This document shows positions 52,189 through 60,548 of a stretch of 64,000 nt of DNA, in pieces; position 1 is the first letter of the stretch; each line of letters begins with the position of its first letter. Origin of the DNA: Ignavibacteriota bacterium (GTDB taxonomy: Bacteria; Bacteroidota; Ignavibacteria; UBA10030; SZUA-254); assembly GCA_025358305.1 (NCBI GenBank), contig JANYJZ010000006.1, positions 1 to 64,000 on the forward strand, in the 5' to 3' direction. A program made the translations under genes and the position numbers. The notes beneath the pieces are model-generated. The model ran no database searches. It saw only the letters and a program-made list of their open reading frames with translations, and had not been told where the DNA came from.

Positions 52189-52974
52189 TCAGAGGAGCGT
52201 CCAGACGACCTTCGTGAAGATGAAATCATTGAACAGCACGACCACCGAGGCGACGACGACCGCGTTCACGGCCGCGCGGCCCACGCCGATCGTCCCGCCG
52301 GTCGTGGCGAGACCGTAGTAGCAGCTGATCGTCGAGATGAAGAACGAGAAGACGACCGGCTTGCCGAACCCGACGATGAGATCCTTGATCGCGAGGTCCT
52401 TGATGGCCGACTGCCAGAAAAACCCCTTGTCGACATTGAGCCAAATGGACGACACATACATCGCGCCGACGAGGCCGACGAGGTCGGCGATGAGCGTCAG
52501 GGGCATGAACATGACCATGGACGCTGCGAGACGCGGGACGGAGAGTTTTTCGATCGGGTTGGTACCGAACGCCCTCAAGGCGTCGATCTGCTCGCTCACC
52601 TGCATCGAGCCGAGTTCGGATGCGTTCTTCGCGCCCGTCCGGGCCGCCATGAGGAGGCCGGTGATGACCGGTCCGAGCTCCCGGAACATCGCCAGGGACG
52701 TCGTACGCCCCACGAGGAGCTTCGCGCCGAACGTCTCAAGGCGGTGGCCCGTCTCGATCGCCATGATGATCCCCATGAAGAGTCCCGAGAGGAAGGCGAT
52801 CGGGAATGACTGCGCGCCGATGAGGTACATCTGCTCGACGAAGTCCTTCCGGTAGCGCCAGAGACTCGGGAGCCCGCGGATGTTCTCGTAGACGAAGATG
52901 GAATATTCCTGCAGGTGGAAGAGCCGCCGCTTGAACGAGCGTACGATCGCTATGTCCCGGGCGGCCTCAGGCAT
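52189..52974 (-). CDS. MlaE-family ABC permease
   Basis: A 261-residue permease with the MlaE hallmarks RELGPVITGLLMAARTGAKNASELG and SEQIDALRAFGTNPI. It transports phospholipids or other lipids between membranes together with MlaF and MlaD. It overlaps the cytidylyltransferase-like gene by eight bases, and mlaF starts four bases after its stop. Confidence 0.94.
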   Translation of the reverse strand: MPEAARDIAIVRSFKRRLFHLQEYSIFVYENIRGLPSLWRYRKDFVEQMYLIGAQSFPIAFLSGLFMGIIMAIETGHRLETFGAKLLVGRTTSLAMFRELGPVITGLLMAARTGAKNASELGSMQVSEQIDALRAFGTNPIEKLSVPRLAASMVMFMPLTLIADLVGLVGAMYVSSIWLNVDKGFFWQSAIKDLAIKDLIVGFGKPVVFSFFISTISCYYGLATTGGTIGVGRAAVNAVVVASVVVLFNDFIFTKVVWTLL

Positions 52975-53668
52975 GATGGCCGCGCAGGAGTTCCTCAGCG
53001 GTCTGGATGTCGCGCAGATGATCGACGTCGATCATCTTGGAGAACGGGAATGCTTCGATACGATAGCCCTTTTGAACGAGATGACTGAGAAAGTTCCGGA
53101 GGCGCTCCACGCCCGCCGCGAGCACAGGATCGATCTCCTGGAAGACCCGCGGACTGAAGATGTAGAGCCCGCCGGTCACCCATCGCGAGCGCTCCGTCTT
53201 CGAGAACCCCGTAATCCGCTTGGACGCGTCAACGGCCGCATAGAGCGGGCTCTCGTCGTCGACGAAATCGGTCACCGCGAGGATCCCGTCCGACTCCGGA
53301 CGTCCTTGCGCGTGGCGCAAGTATCCTTTGAGCTCCCCCTCGTCGAAGATGGCGTCCACCGTCGAGAGGAGGAATTGCCCGTCCGAGAGGTGCGGCGCGA
53401 GCGCGAAGAGGCTGTGCATGGAGCTCGGCGTCGTCTTGACGACGAACCGGATCGGCACCTGGAAGTGCTTGTCTTCTACGAACTTCCGCACGTCGAGGGA
53501 GTACTCGTTGACGATGATGGAGATCTCGGAGATCCCGGCGCGCTCGAGCGCACAGATGAGGCGCTCGATGAGAGGGACGCCGTTGACCGGAACGAGGGGT
53601 TTCGGCAGAGCGATCCCTTCCGACCTGAGCCGGCTCCCTTCCCCCGCTGCGATGATCCCTGCTTTCAC
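52967..53668 (-). CDS. sugar/cyclitol-phosphate nucleotidyltransferase, inositol-1-phosphate cytidylyltransferase-like
   Basis: A 233-residue NTP transferase with the activating loop GIIAAGEGSRLR, the PKPLVPVNG lysine, SEISIIVNEYS, LLSTVDAIFDEGEL and the C-terminal IDVDHLRDIQTAEELL. The overall pattern and gene context resemble inositol-1-phosphate cytidylyltransferase, which makes CDP-inositol; a hexose or glycerol substrate cannot be excluded. It begins at GTG 53668 behind TCAGGAC and is the first gene of the operon. Confidence 0.8.
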   Translation of the reverse strand: MKAGIIAAGEGSRLRSEGIALPKPLVPVNGVPLIERLICALERAGISEISIIVNEYSLDVRKFVEDKHFQVPIRFVVKTTPSSMHSLFALAPHLSDGQFLLSTVDAIFDEGELKGYLRHAQGRPESDGILAVTDFVDDESPLYAAVDASKRITGFSKTERSRWVTGGLYIFSPRVFQEIDPVLAAGVERLRNFLSHLVQKGYRIEAFPFSKMIDVDHLRDIQTAEELLRGHHA

Positions 53669-53819
53669 GTGTCCTGACGAAAATGTTGTCCCGTTACGAC
53701 CACATGCCCGGAACTCGCGCGCGAATCAGACGACGGAACGATTGATCCTGAAGAGTTTCTCTAGGGGACCCGGGAGGGCGGCTGCCGCGGCGGGTCCAAA
53801 AATGCCTGAAAAGATAGGA

Positions 53820-53848
53820 AAATTAAGGCAGAATTACAAGCAAATCAA
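53820..53848 (-). promoter_or_regulatory. candidate promoter of the inositol-lipid operon
   Basis: Minus strand TTGATT (53843-53848), 17-base spacer, TAATTT (53820-53825). Transcription would begin near 53813, leaving a leader of about 145 bases before the GTG. Confidence 0.45.
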
Positions 53849-54040
53849 CGTGTCAGAGGACCGCCGGCGCACAATGCTGCCCACCCGCGCGACGGCAGAG
53901 ATCGCTTGGATAGGGTGAAGTAATGCCTTTTTCATCCCTCTGGAGGATTGATTTCGATTTTGCAAACGTGTATCATGAGGCGAGACCTGGGTGGATACCC
54001 CGCTCGCCCCTCCACTCGAGGCGCACGCGGAGAGAAAACC

Positions 54041-54069
54041 TTTCATTTCTCATTCATTTTGCTTATAAT
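54041..54069 (+). promoter_or_regulatory. promoter of the coiled-coil lipoprotein gene
   Basis: TTTCAT (54041-54046), 17-base AT-rich spacer, perfect TATAAT (54064-54069). The leader is about 40 bases and ends with an AGGAGAAT ribosome binding site before ATG 54113. Confidence 0.65.
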
Positions 54070-54112
54070 ATACCCAGGCCCGTACGAACATTCACTTTCA
54101 GGAGAATAATCT

Positions 54113-55003
54113 ATGAGAATCGCAGCCATACTCTGCATATGCGCGATCATCGCGGTGGGATGCAACACCAAAAGCGACGAATTAGAGAAGCAGAATGCCG
54201 AACTGCAGGCCAAAAGCAATGAGCTCTATAAGGAGCTGACGAACCGGGACGAGTTCATCGGCCAGGTCATGGAGTCCATCAACGGGATGCACGAGAACCT
54301 CGAAGGCACCCGCGTGAAGGAACAGGTTCTCCTGAACCAGACGGACAAGCTTGAGGGAACCAAAAAGGCCTCTAGCGCGGAAATACGCCAGAATATGCTC
54401 GGACAGATCGCCGACATCGACTCGACGCTCACGTCCGACAAGAAGAAGCTCGCCGATCTCCAGACGAAGGTAAAGTCGTACAAGACCCAGTTCGCCAGCC
54501 TCAATAAGATGATCGCGAACCTCAAACAGACACTCGATGAACGTGAAGCGTCGATCACGCAGCTCCAAGGGCGCATCGCGGAGCTCGAAGGGGTCGTGAC
54601 CCAGAAGACGATGATGGTCGCCCAGCGCGATTCCACCATCAACGTGCAGCAGGGCCTCATTTCGAAGCAGACGTCGAAGATCAACACTGGCTATTACATC
54701 ATCGGGACTCGGAGGGAATTGAAGGAGAAGGGGATCATCGCCGAAGAAGGCGGATTCCTCTGGGGCCTGTTCGGCTCGACCACGATACTCGCGAACGGCT
54801 TCAACTCCTCGCTCTTCACGCCCATCGACAAGACGACCGCGACGAAGATCGATGTCGACAGGAACATCAGCGAGATCATCCCAAAACGCAACCTCGCCTG
54901 CTACTCTGCGACGGAATCAGCGGACCGCAGGAGCGCATCGGTCGTCATCCTCAAGTCGGACCAGTTCTGGCAGGATAACTACGTCGTCATCATCACGAAC
55001 TGA
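54113..55003 (+). CDS. coiled-coil lipoprotein
   Basis: A 296-residue protein with a lipobox (IIAVGC, Cys17), then a long charged, heptad-rich helical region (about 22-195) with stretches such as ELEKQNAELQAK and LADLQTKVKSYKTQ. A globular C-terminal part starts near INTGYYIIGTRRELKEKGI, with FLWGLFG. Likely a periplasmic or outer membrane scaffold; the family is not recognised. A strong promoter and ribosome binding site and a downstream hairpin mark it as a single-gene unit. Confidence 0.82.
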   Translation: MRIAAILCICAIIAVGCNTKSDELEKQNAELQAKSNELYKELTNRDEFIGQVMESINGMHENLEGTRVKEQVLLNQTDKLEGTKKASSAEIRQNMLGQIADIDSTLTSDKKKLADLQTKVKSYKTQFASLNKMIANLKQTLDEREASITQLQGRIAELEGVVTQKTMMVAQRDSTINVQQGLISKQTSKINTGYYIIGTRRELKEKGIIAEEGGFLWGLFGSTTILANGFNSSLFTPIDKTTATKIDVDRNISEIIPKRNLACYSATESADRRSASVVILKSDQFWQDNYVVIITN

Positions 55004-55027
55004 CCGAAGACAAGCGTTAGCGCACAC

Positions 55028-55059
55028 AAAGCCGTACCCCCGCACGGGGATACGGCTTT
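55028..55059 (+). terminator. Rho-independent terminator after the lipoprotein gene
   Basis: AAAGCCGTA-C-CCCC, loop GCAC, GGGG-A-TACGGCTTT, followed by CTTATAT. It begins 25 bases after the stop. Confidence 0.8.
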
Positions 55060-55111
55060 CTTATATCCCCGACCTCAGACCACCACCACCGCCAGGCATG
55101 AGCTCGACACG

Positions 55112-56728
55112 ATGACGCACCCTCTCCACGCCTCCCTCGAGAAGCACTACCGGACGATCCTTGTCGTCCTCATCGCACTGTTGACGCTCCTCGCATGGAT
55201 GAACAAGTTCATTCAGGACGACGCGTTCATCTCGTTCCGGTACGCGCGGCACCTCGCCGACGGGCACGGCCTCGTCTGGAACATCGGCGAGCCGATCGAA
55301 GGATATACGAACTTCCTCTGGGTCCTGTTCATCGCCCTCGGGATGAAGCTCGGGATCGAACCGGTCCTCGCATCCCAAGCGGCTGGTCTCCTCCTCTTCG
55401 CCGGAACGCTCTGGCTCGCCGCGCTCCTCATCCGGGAGGCCGTCGACACGGCAGAGGCCGCCCTCATCGGCGTCCTCGTCCTCGGAACGAACTACACCGT
55501 CAGCATCTACGCCACAGGCGGACTGGAGACGCAGCTCCAGGCGTTCCTCTGCGCGCTCGTGGCCCTGCTCGCGGCCTCGGCCGCCCGCCGCGGCGCCTGG
55601 ACCCGGAACGAACTCTTCGGCCTTTCCCTCGCCATGGCGGCCGCGCTCCTGACGCGCCTCGATTCCGGGATTGTCTGCGTGGTCGCGGCCCTCTCGTGCC
55701 TCGCCTCCTGGAGTCGGAGCACGCCGACCGAGATCGCCCGGCGCCTCTTCCACCTCGGGCTCCCCCTCCTGTTCATCATCGGAGCGTGGCTCGCCTGGAA
55801 GCTCTCCTACTACGGGGACATCCTGCCGAACACGTTCCGGCTCAAGGGATCGTTCACCGGGTTCGACCGCGGAGCATGGTACGTCCACCGGTTCATCGCC
55901 TCGTACTTCCTCTATCCCGTCCTCCTTTTCGCGCTCTGGTCCTCCGCGCGGTTCTTCCGGACCGGCACCAGGACGCTCTCGATGCTCCTGGCGATGACCG
56001 CCGCCTGGAGTGCGTACGTCATCGCGGTCGGCGGGGATTTTATGGAGTTCCGGTTCATGGTCCCCGCGCTCGTCCTCTGCGCGCCGTTGGGCGCCTGGCT
56101 ACTGGCTGGCGCGCATCGCGGCGTCCGGATCGCGCTCTTATTGCTCTTTGCGTACGGATCCCTCCATCATGCGACGACCTTCCGGTACGATTCGACGCTC
56201 GAAGTCGAACACAAGGCGATGCTCGAAGGGCACCTGTTCGATCCGAAGGAACAGTGGGTGAAGATCGGCAAGACGCTCGGGGACGCATTCGGCCGGGACC
56301 CGGACATCCGCATCGCGGTGACCGCGGCCGGGTCGATCCCCTACTATTCGGAGCTCACGACCATCGACATGCTTGGACTTTCCGATCGGTACGTCGCGAC
56401 CAAGGGGATCATTCTCGGTACGCGTCCGGGCCACGAGCGCATCGCCCCGCTGTCGTATCTCAAGGAACGCGGCGTCCATCTCGCCATCTCCCATCCCACC
56501 GTCGTCCCGATCGCATCGCCGACGTTCGTCGCGCCGTTCCTCCCGCGCGCCGAGGGCGAACCGGTCCCCGATGCGCCCCTCATCGAGATCCCCCTCGACG
56601 CCGAATCCAAGCTCATCGTCTGGTATCTCCTCCCGAACCCGAAGATCGACGCCGCGATCGCGCGCTACCATTGGAAGACCTCGCGCGTCGAGCCCGACGA
56701 TCCCGCATCCAGACCCTCCGGAGAGTAA
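55112..56728 (+). CDS. GT-C-type membrane glycosyltransferase-like protein
   Basis: A 538-residue protein with about nine or more membrane helices in the first 340 residues and a soluble C-terminus. The first extracytoplasmic loop has QDDAFISFRYARHLADG (D36/D37) and GEPIEGYTNFLW, a pattern seen in polyprenyl-phosphate-sugar dependent GT-C enzymes such as AftB. It would transfer a sugar from a lipid carrier to an unknown acceptor outside the membrane. There is no strong ribosome binding site before the ATG. Confidence 0.75.
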   Translation: MTHPLHASLEKHYRTILVVLIALLTLLAWMNKFIQDDAFISFRYARHLADGHGLVWNIGEPIEGYTNFLWVLFIALGMKLGIEPVLASQAAGLLLFAGTLWLAALLIREAVDTAEAALIGVLVLGTNYTVSIYATGGLETQLQAFLCALVALLAASAARRGAWTRNELFGLSLAMAAALLTRLDSGIVCVVAALSCLASWSRSTPTEIARRLFHLGLPLLFIIGAWLAWKLSYYGDILPNTFRLKGSFTGFDRGAWYVHRFIASYFLYPVLLFALWSSARFFRTGTRTLSMLLAMTAAWSAYVIAVGGDFMEFRFMVPALVLCAPLGAWLLAGAHRGVRIALLLLFAYGSLHHATTFRYDSTLEVEHKAMLEGHLFDPKEQWVKIGKTLGDAFGRDPDIRIAVTAAGSIPYYSELTTIDMLGLSDRYVATKGIILGTRPGHERIAPLSYLKERGVHLAISHPTVVPIASPTFVAPFLPRAEGEPVPDAPLIEIPLDAESKLIVWYLLPNPKIDAAIARYHWKTSRVEPDDPASRPSGE

Positions 56729-56730
56729 AA

Positions 56731-56765
56731 AAAGAAGCCCCGCCGGGGCCCGGCGGGGCTTCTTT
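56731..56765. terminator. bidirectional terminator between convergent genes
   Basis: Perfect inverted repeat: 17-base arms (56731-56747 and 56749-56765) around one base, with A-rich and T-rich ends so it works for both the plus GT-C gene and the minus DUF4340-LysM gene. Confidence 0.85.
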
Positions 56766-56796
56766 CACACGATCGAGCGTCGCGATAGGGGCGGCG

Positions 56797-58209
56797 CTAC
56801 TTCTTGATGAACACGTAGAGTTCCTGTCCCGGATGGACCGAGATCGATTTCAGTTGGTTCCACTTGATGATCTGGTCGACGGTGACGTTGAACTGCTTCG
56901 CGATGGTCGTCATCGTTTCGCCCCGTTTCACCGTATGGACGTTCAGGTCCCCTTCATCCTCGGCCGCCGCGGACGTCTTCGACGGCGTGGTCGCCGGCGT
57001 CTTCGACTGCGCGGCACCGGGCGTCTTGGTCTGCGCGGCGCCGGGCGCGGTGTGCACCGGTGTGGGGATCACGACCGGAGGCGTCTTCTCCGGCACGCTC
57101 TTTTGGACCGCGGGTTTCTCGGGGACGCTCTTCTTCTGGACAGGCTGCTGGACCGCCTTCGTCGTCGGCACGCTCTGTGGTGTCGGCTTCTTCTGTGTCA
57201 CGGCCGGCGCGGTGATCGTTCCCGCCTCATGTTTCGGGGGCACGGGCTTCTGCTCGACCACGACCGGGCGGGGACGTTTCTTCTCCGGAACGGCGGCCCT
57301 CTGCCTCGCCGTGCCCGGACGGGATGGTCCTTCGACCGGCGTCATGATCTGGCCGGCGATGTATTTACTCACGACGAAGAGCTGCGGGCTCTTCGACGTC
57401 TGGAGGGCGTAGCGCGCGGAGTCCGCGTCGAGCGGGTAGAGCGACAGGGCGACGTCTTCCGTCCCTTTGATCTTGAGCGTCAGGGGGCGGTACTTGAACT
57501 GCACCAGGCTGTCGATGAAGTCGTCGGCCTTGAGCTCCATGAGAGCCGTGAGCGACGGGTTGATGCGCTCGATGGGCGCGAGCTTGTCGCCCGAGCGCCA
57601 GCCGGCGCTGTCCCGGACGAACGATGTCGTCATGTTGCCGACGGTGAACTCCAGTTCCTTGATCCCTTCGGTATGCGAGGCGAGGATGGTCTTATTTCTC
57701 CACTCCTTCGGCTCCTTCGTGAACATCCAGGAATCAATCCCTTCGCCGAGATAGACATCCTTGCCGTCGGGGAGGCGGAAATAAACCTCGGAGAACGAGG
57801 GACCCATCTTGCCGACCACGAGCGATTGGGAGGCGCCGTTCCGGTCGGTGACCGTGACGAACGTTCCGAGGGAATCGACCTGGAAGAGGCGCTGCTTCTC
57901 GGGGTTTGAGGAGACGGGGCTCCCCACCTTGAACTTCGACAGACCGCCGACGAGCTGCTGGACGCTTGCCGGATCGGCGGTGTAATGGAATGGCGTGGTC
58001 ACCATCCACGTCCCGCCGACGTTCTGGAGCGTCGTGAGGGAGAGCGGACGCTTGATCTCGATGCGCATGACGGAAGCGGAGTCGACGGTAAAGTGCACGT
58101 CGTGCGCCTCATAACTCGTCTGGCGCTCCGCGCCAGACGGGAGGAGAAAGTACGTGATCGCCCCGAGCGCCAGGAGAAGGAACAGGAGGATGACGGTTGA
58201 ACGGTTCAT
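56797..58209 (-). CDS. DUF4340 protein with proline/lysine-rich linker and C-terminal LysM
   Basis: A 470-residue protein. One N-terminal membrane helix (about 5-23), a DUF4340 region (about 30-300: DVHFTVDSASVMRIEIKRP, SEVYFRLPDGKDVYLG), a repetitive Pro/Lys/Thr-rich linker (about 310-415) and a LysM domain (VKRGETMTTIAKQFNVTVDQIIKWNQL). LysM binds peptidoglycan. DUF4340 genes usually follow GldG-like genes as here; the added linker and LysM are unusual to my knowledge. It starts 19 bases after gldG. Confidence 0.85.
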   Translation of the reverse strand: MNRSTVILLFLLLALGAITYFLLPSGAERQTSYEAHDVHFTVDSASVMRIEIKRPLSLTTLQNVGGTWMVTTPFHYTADPASVQQLVGGLSKFKVGSPVSSNPEKQRLFQVDSLGTFVTVTDRNGASQSLVVGKMGPSFSEVYFRLPDGKDVYLGEGIDSWMFTKEPKEWRNKTILASHTEGIKELEFTVGNMTTSFVRDSAGWRSGDKLAPIERINPSLTALMELKADDFIDSLVQFKYRPLTLKIKGTEDVALSLYPLDADSARYALQTSKSPQLFVVSKYIAGQIMTPVEGPSRPGTARQRAAVPEKKRPRPVVVEQKPVPPKHEAGTITAPAVTQKKPTPQSVPTTKAVQQPVQKKSVPEKPAVQKSVPEKTPPVVIPTPVHTAPGAAQTKTPGAAQSKTPATTPSKTSAAAEDEGDLNVHTVKRGETMTTIAKQFNVTVDQIIKWNQLKSISVHPGQELYVFIKK

Positions 58210-58228
58210 GGCATGGTCCGAAAAAGGT

Positions 58229-59818
58229 TCACAGGCCCTTCAGTTCCAGCCGCTTCCGCGACATGGTGCGCCAGCGCCAGCGCGCGAATCCTGCAAGGAT
58301 CACGAGCAGCGGTGGGAGGCCGAGGCAGAGGCCCTTGATGAGGTTGCGGCTCGAGTCCGTCACCTCGCCCAGGGGCTTCGCGCCGCTCGCCCGCGCCCGT
58401 ATCGCACTCAGTCCTATGTCGTCCGCGAGCCAGTCGACGAGATTACTCGCGAGCACGAAATTATCCGACTTCCCGCCCGAATACTGGTCTTGCAGGAAAT
58501 CACCGTCGCCGGCGACCACGATCTTCGTCAGGCGGTTCGCCACGATGAGCTTGTGGGTCGTGTCGATCGTGCCGCGCATCGTGGAATCCGCGCCGACCGG
58601 CTTGGTCCCGAACGCGCTCACGAACGACCCTTCCACGGTCGCGACGAGCGGGATCCCGGACTCGGAGAACATGTCGGGGGTCATCTCGGTCGTGGGGTTC
58701 ACGACGAAGATGCCTTCCTGGCGGCCGCTCCGTTTGGACGACTGGACCAGGACGTTCGCCGTATAGCCCTTCGGGCGCGCGAGGCCCGTGTCGATGGAGC
58801 TCGCGAAGTAGAAGACGACCGAACCGAGTCCCTTCACCACCGGGCTCGTCTCGGCGAACTGGCTCGCCTGGGGGAGATAATAGAACGGCACTTGGTTCTG
58901 AATGACCATGAACCCGGCCTGCTGGCTGACGGTGACGTAGGCGCAGCTCAGGTCCCGGACGAGGTCGGTGTTGATCCGGACCCCGTACGACTCGAGCAGG
59001 TCGTCCAACCCGACGTCCAATGGCCGGCCCATCTGGCCCTGGAGGTTGATGTCGACCTTATTGAGGAAGAATGCAACATGCCCGCCGTTCATGATGTACT
59101 GGTCGACGAGAAACTTCTCCCAGCTCTTGAACGGCTGGTTCGGCGCGGCGATGATGAGCGCGGCAATATCCGCCGGGATCGCCCGGCCGGACGAGAGATC
59201 GACGGGCGTCACCTGGTACTGCTTCGCGAGCATCTCCTGGAGGTGACTCATCTGCTGGAGCGGCGGCTCCCCTTGGCCGGTGAGGAACCCGATCTTCTTC
59301 AGCTCCTTCGCGGTGAGCTTCTTGAGCGATGAACTGATCTCGTACTCGAGGTTCTCCGTCGACTGGATGACGGGGATGCGCTCCGTCTTGTCGCCGTAGA
59401 GGAACACGAGTCCCATGTACCCCTTCTTCACCTGCATCTTGTCCTGTTCGAGGACCTGGACCTGGACCGGCGGGATCCCGTACTTCTGGGCTTCCTTCTC
59501 GATCTCCTCGTTCTTCCCCGGGTCGATGAGCTCGTACTGGAAGTTCCCCTTCGCATACGCGCGGTAGTCGTCGAGCTGGTCCTGGAGGTAGCGCCGGTTG
59601 TTGTTGTACGGCGGCGGCAAATCATCGGTGAAGTAGGCCTTCACAGTGAACTTATCGTCGAGGGATTCGACGAGCTTCTTGCTCGCGTCGGAAAGGGTGT
59701 AGATCTGGTCCGCCGTCAGGTCGATCCGGGTGAAGAACCGCACCGCGATCATGTTCACAAGAACGAGGATCCCCAGAACGAGGAGGATGCGGACGATGAT
59801 CTGTTGCCGTTGGTTCAT
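58229..59818 (-). CDS. gldG: GldG-like ABC transporter auxiliary protein
   Basis: A 529-residue protein with an N-terminal helix (about 8-28), a periplasmic ABC_transp_aux domain (YTLSDASKKLVESLDDKFTVKAYFTDDLPPPYNN, KIGFLTGQGEPPLQQM, VDQYIMNGGHVAFFLNKVDI) and a C-terminal membrane helix. Works with GldF and GldA in an ABC complex needed for gliding in Flavobacteriia; in non-gliding relatives the role is unknown. Confidence 0.88.
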   Translation of the reverse strand: MNQRQQIIVRILLVLGILVLVNMIAVRFFTRIDLTADQIYTLSDASKKLVESLDDKFTVKAYFTDDLPPPYNNNRRYLQDQLDDYRAYAKGNFQYELIDPGKNEEIEKEAQKYGIPPVQVQVLEQDKMQVKKGYMGLVFLYGDKTERIPVIQSTENLEYEISSSLKKLTAKELKKIGFLTGQGEPPLQQMSHLQEMLAKQYQVTPVDLSSGRAIPADIAALIIAAPNQPFKSWEKFLVDQYIMNGGHVAFFLNKVDINLQGQMGRPLDVGLDDLLESYGVRINTDLVRDLSCAYVTVSQQAGFMVIQNQVPFYYLPQASQFAETSPVVKGLGSVVFYFASSIDTGLARPKGYTANVLVQSSKRSGRQEGIFVVNPTTEMTPDMFSESGIPLVATVEGSFVSAFGTKPVGADSTMRGTIDTTHKLIVANRLTKIVVAGDGDFLQDQYSGGKSDNFVLASNLVDWLADDIGLSAIRARASGAKPLGEVTDSSRNLIKGLCLGLPPLLVILAGFARWRWRTMSRKRLELKGL

Positions 59819-59831
59819 ATGCGCATGCTCC

Positions 59832-60548
59832 TCATGACCACCGGCGTTTTTGAAGGATCGCCGTCCCCAGCATCAGGAGGAACGTGATGGCGGAGCCGTA
59901 ATAGATGATGTCGCGGGAGTCGATCACTCCTCGGGCGATGTTGGAGAAATGGTAGTCGACACTGATGTATTCAAAGACCGTCGCGAGCGAGACGGGGAGG
60001 TAGATGAGGACCTTGTCGAGCATGAAGAGCCCGAACACGATGAGGAAGCTCACGATGAACGCGACGACCTGGTTCTCGGTGAGGGCCGATCCGACGATGC
60101 TCACGGCGAGGAAGACCCCGCCCACTAGGAGGAGCCCGAGGTACCCGCCGACAACCGGGCCGAGCTCGAGGTGGCCGATCATCGAGACGATGACATAGTA
60201 GCACAAGGTCGGCAGGAGCGTGAACACGTAGAGCGCCCAGGCGGCGAGGAACTTACCGACGATGATCTCCGACTCTCTGACCGGCTTCGTGATGAGGAGT
60301 TCTAAGGTCCCGGTCTTCTTTTCTTCTGAGATCAGGCGCATCGTGATGGCCGGGGCGAAAAAGAGGAGGAGGAACGGGGTCATCTCAAAGACCGTCCGAA
60401 GCGAGGAGATGTTCGCGATAAAGAGGTTGCTCGTGAAGAACCAGCCGAGGATCACCAGAAACACCACGATGACGATGTAGGCGACCGGCGAGTTGAAGAA
60501 CGACCGGAGTTCCTTCGAGAAGATGGTTCGAACGTTCGAGAAGCTCAT
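59832..60548 (-). CDS. gldF: GldF-like ABC permease
   Basis: A 238-residue ABC-2 type permease with six predicted helices and the conserved MRLISEEKKTGTLELLITKP block. The start at 60548 overlaps the gldA stop by four bases (ATGA); the 26-codon extension into gldA is rejected. Confidence 0.9.
   Translation of the reverse strand: MSFSNVRTIFSKELRSFFNSPVAYIVIVVFLVILGWFFTSNLFIANISSLRTVFEMTPFLLLFFAPAITMRLISEEKKTGTLELLITKPVRESEIIVGKFLAAWALYVFTLLPTLCYYVIVSMIGHLELGPVVGGYLGLLLVGGVFLAVSIVGSALTENQVVAFIVSFLIVFGLFMLDKVLIYLPVSLATVFEYISVDYHFSNIARGVIDSRDIIYYGSAITFLLMLGTAILQKRRWS

Larger units (their letters stand above)
53669..54112. other. divergent intergenic region with a long operon leader
   Basis: 444 bases between the inositol operon (minus) and the lipoprotein gene (plus). 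It holds a promoter on each strand. The minus-strand leader contains a GGACCC/GGGTCC stem (53766-53771 with 53792-53797) enclosing a CCGCGG palindrome. I recognise no riboswitch class and no gene. Confidence 0.5.

Noticed and set aside
42199-53668. Osmolyte (di-myo-inositol phosphate) operon as the main explanation
   Set aside because: The IPCT-like enzyme, a CDP-alcohol enzyme and ino1 would be enough for that. The MlaEFD, flippase-like, aminotransferase and dehydrogenase genes in the same overlapping operon are not needed. It remains the best alternative and is kept in the main finding.
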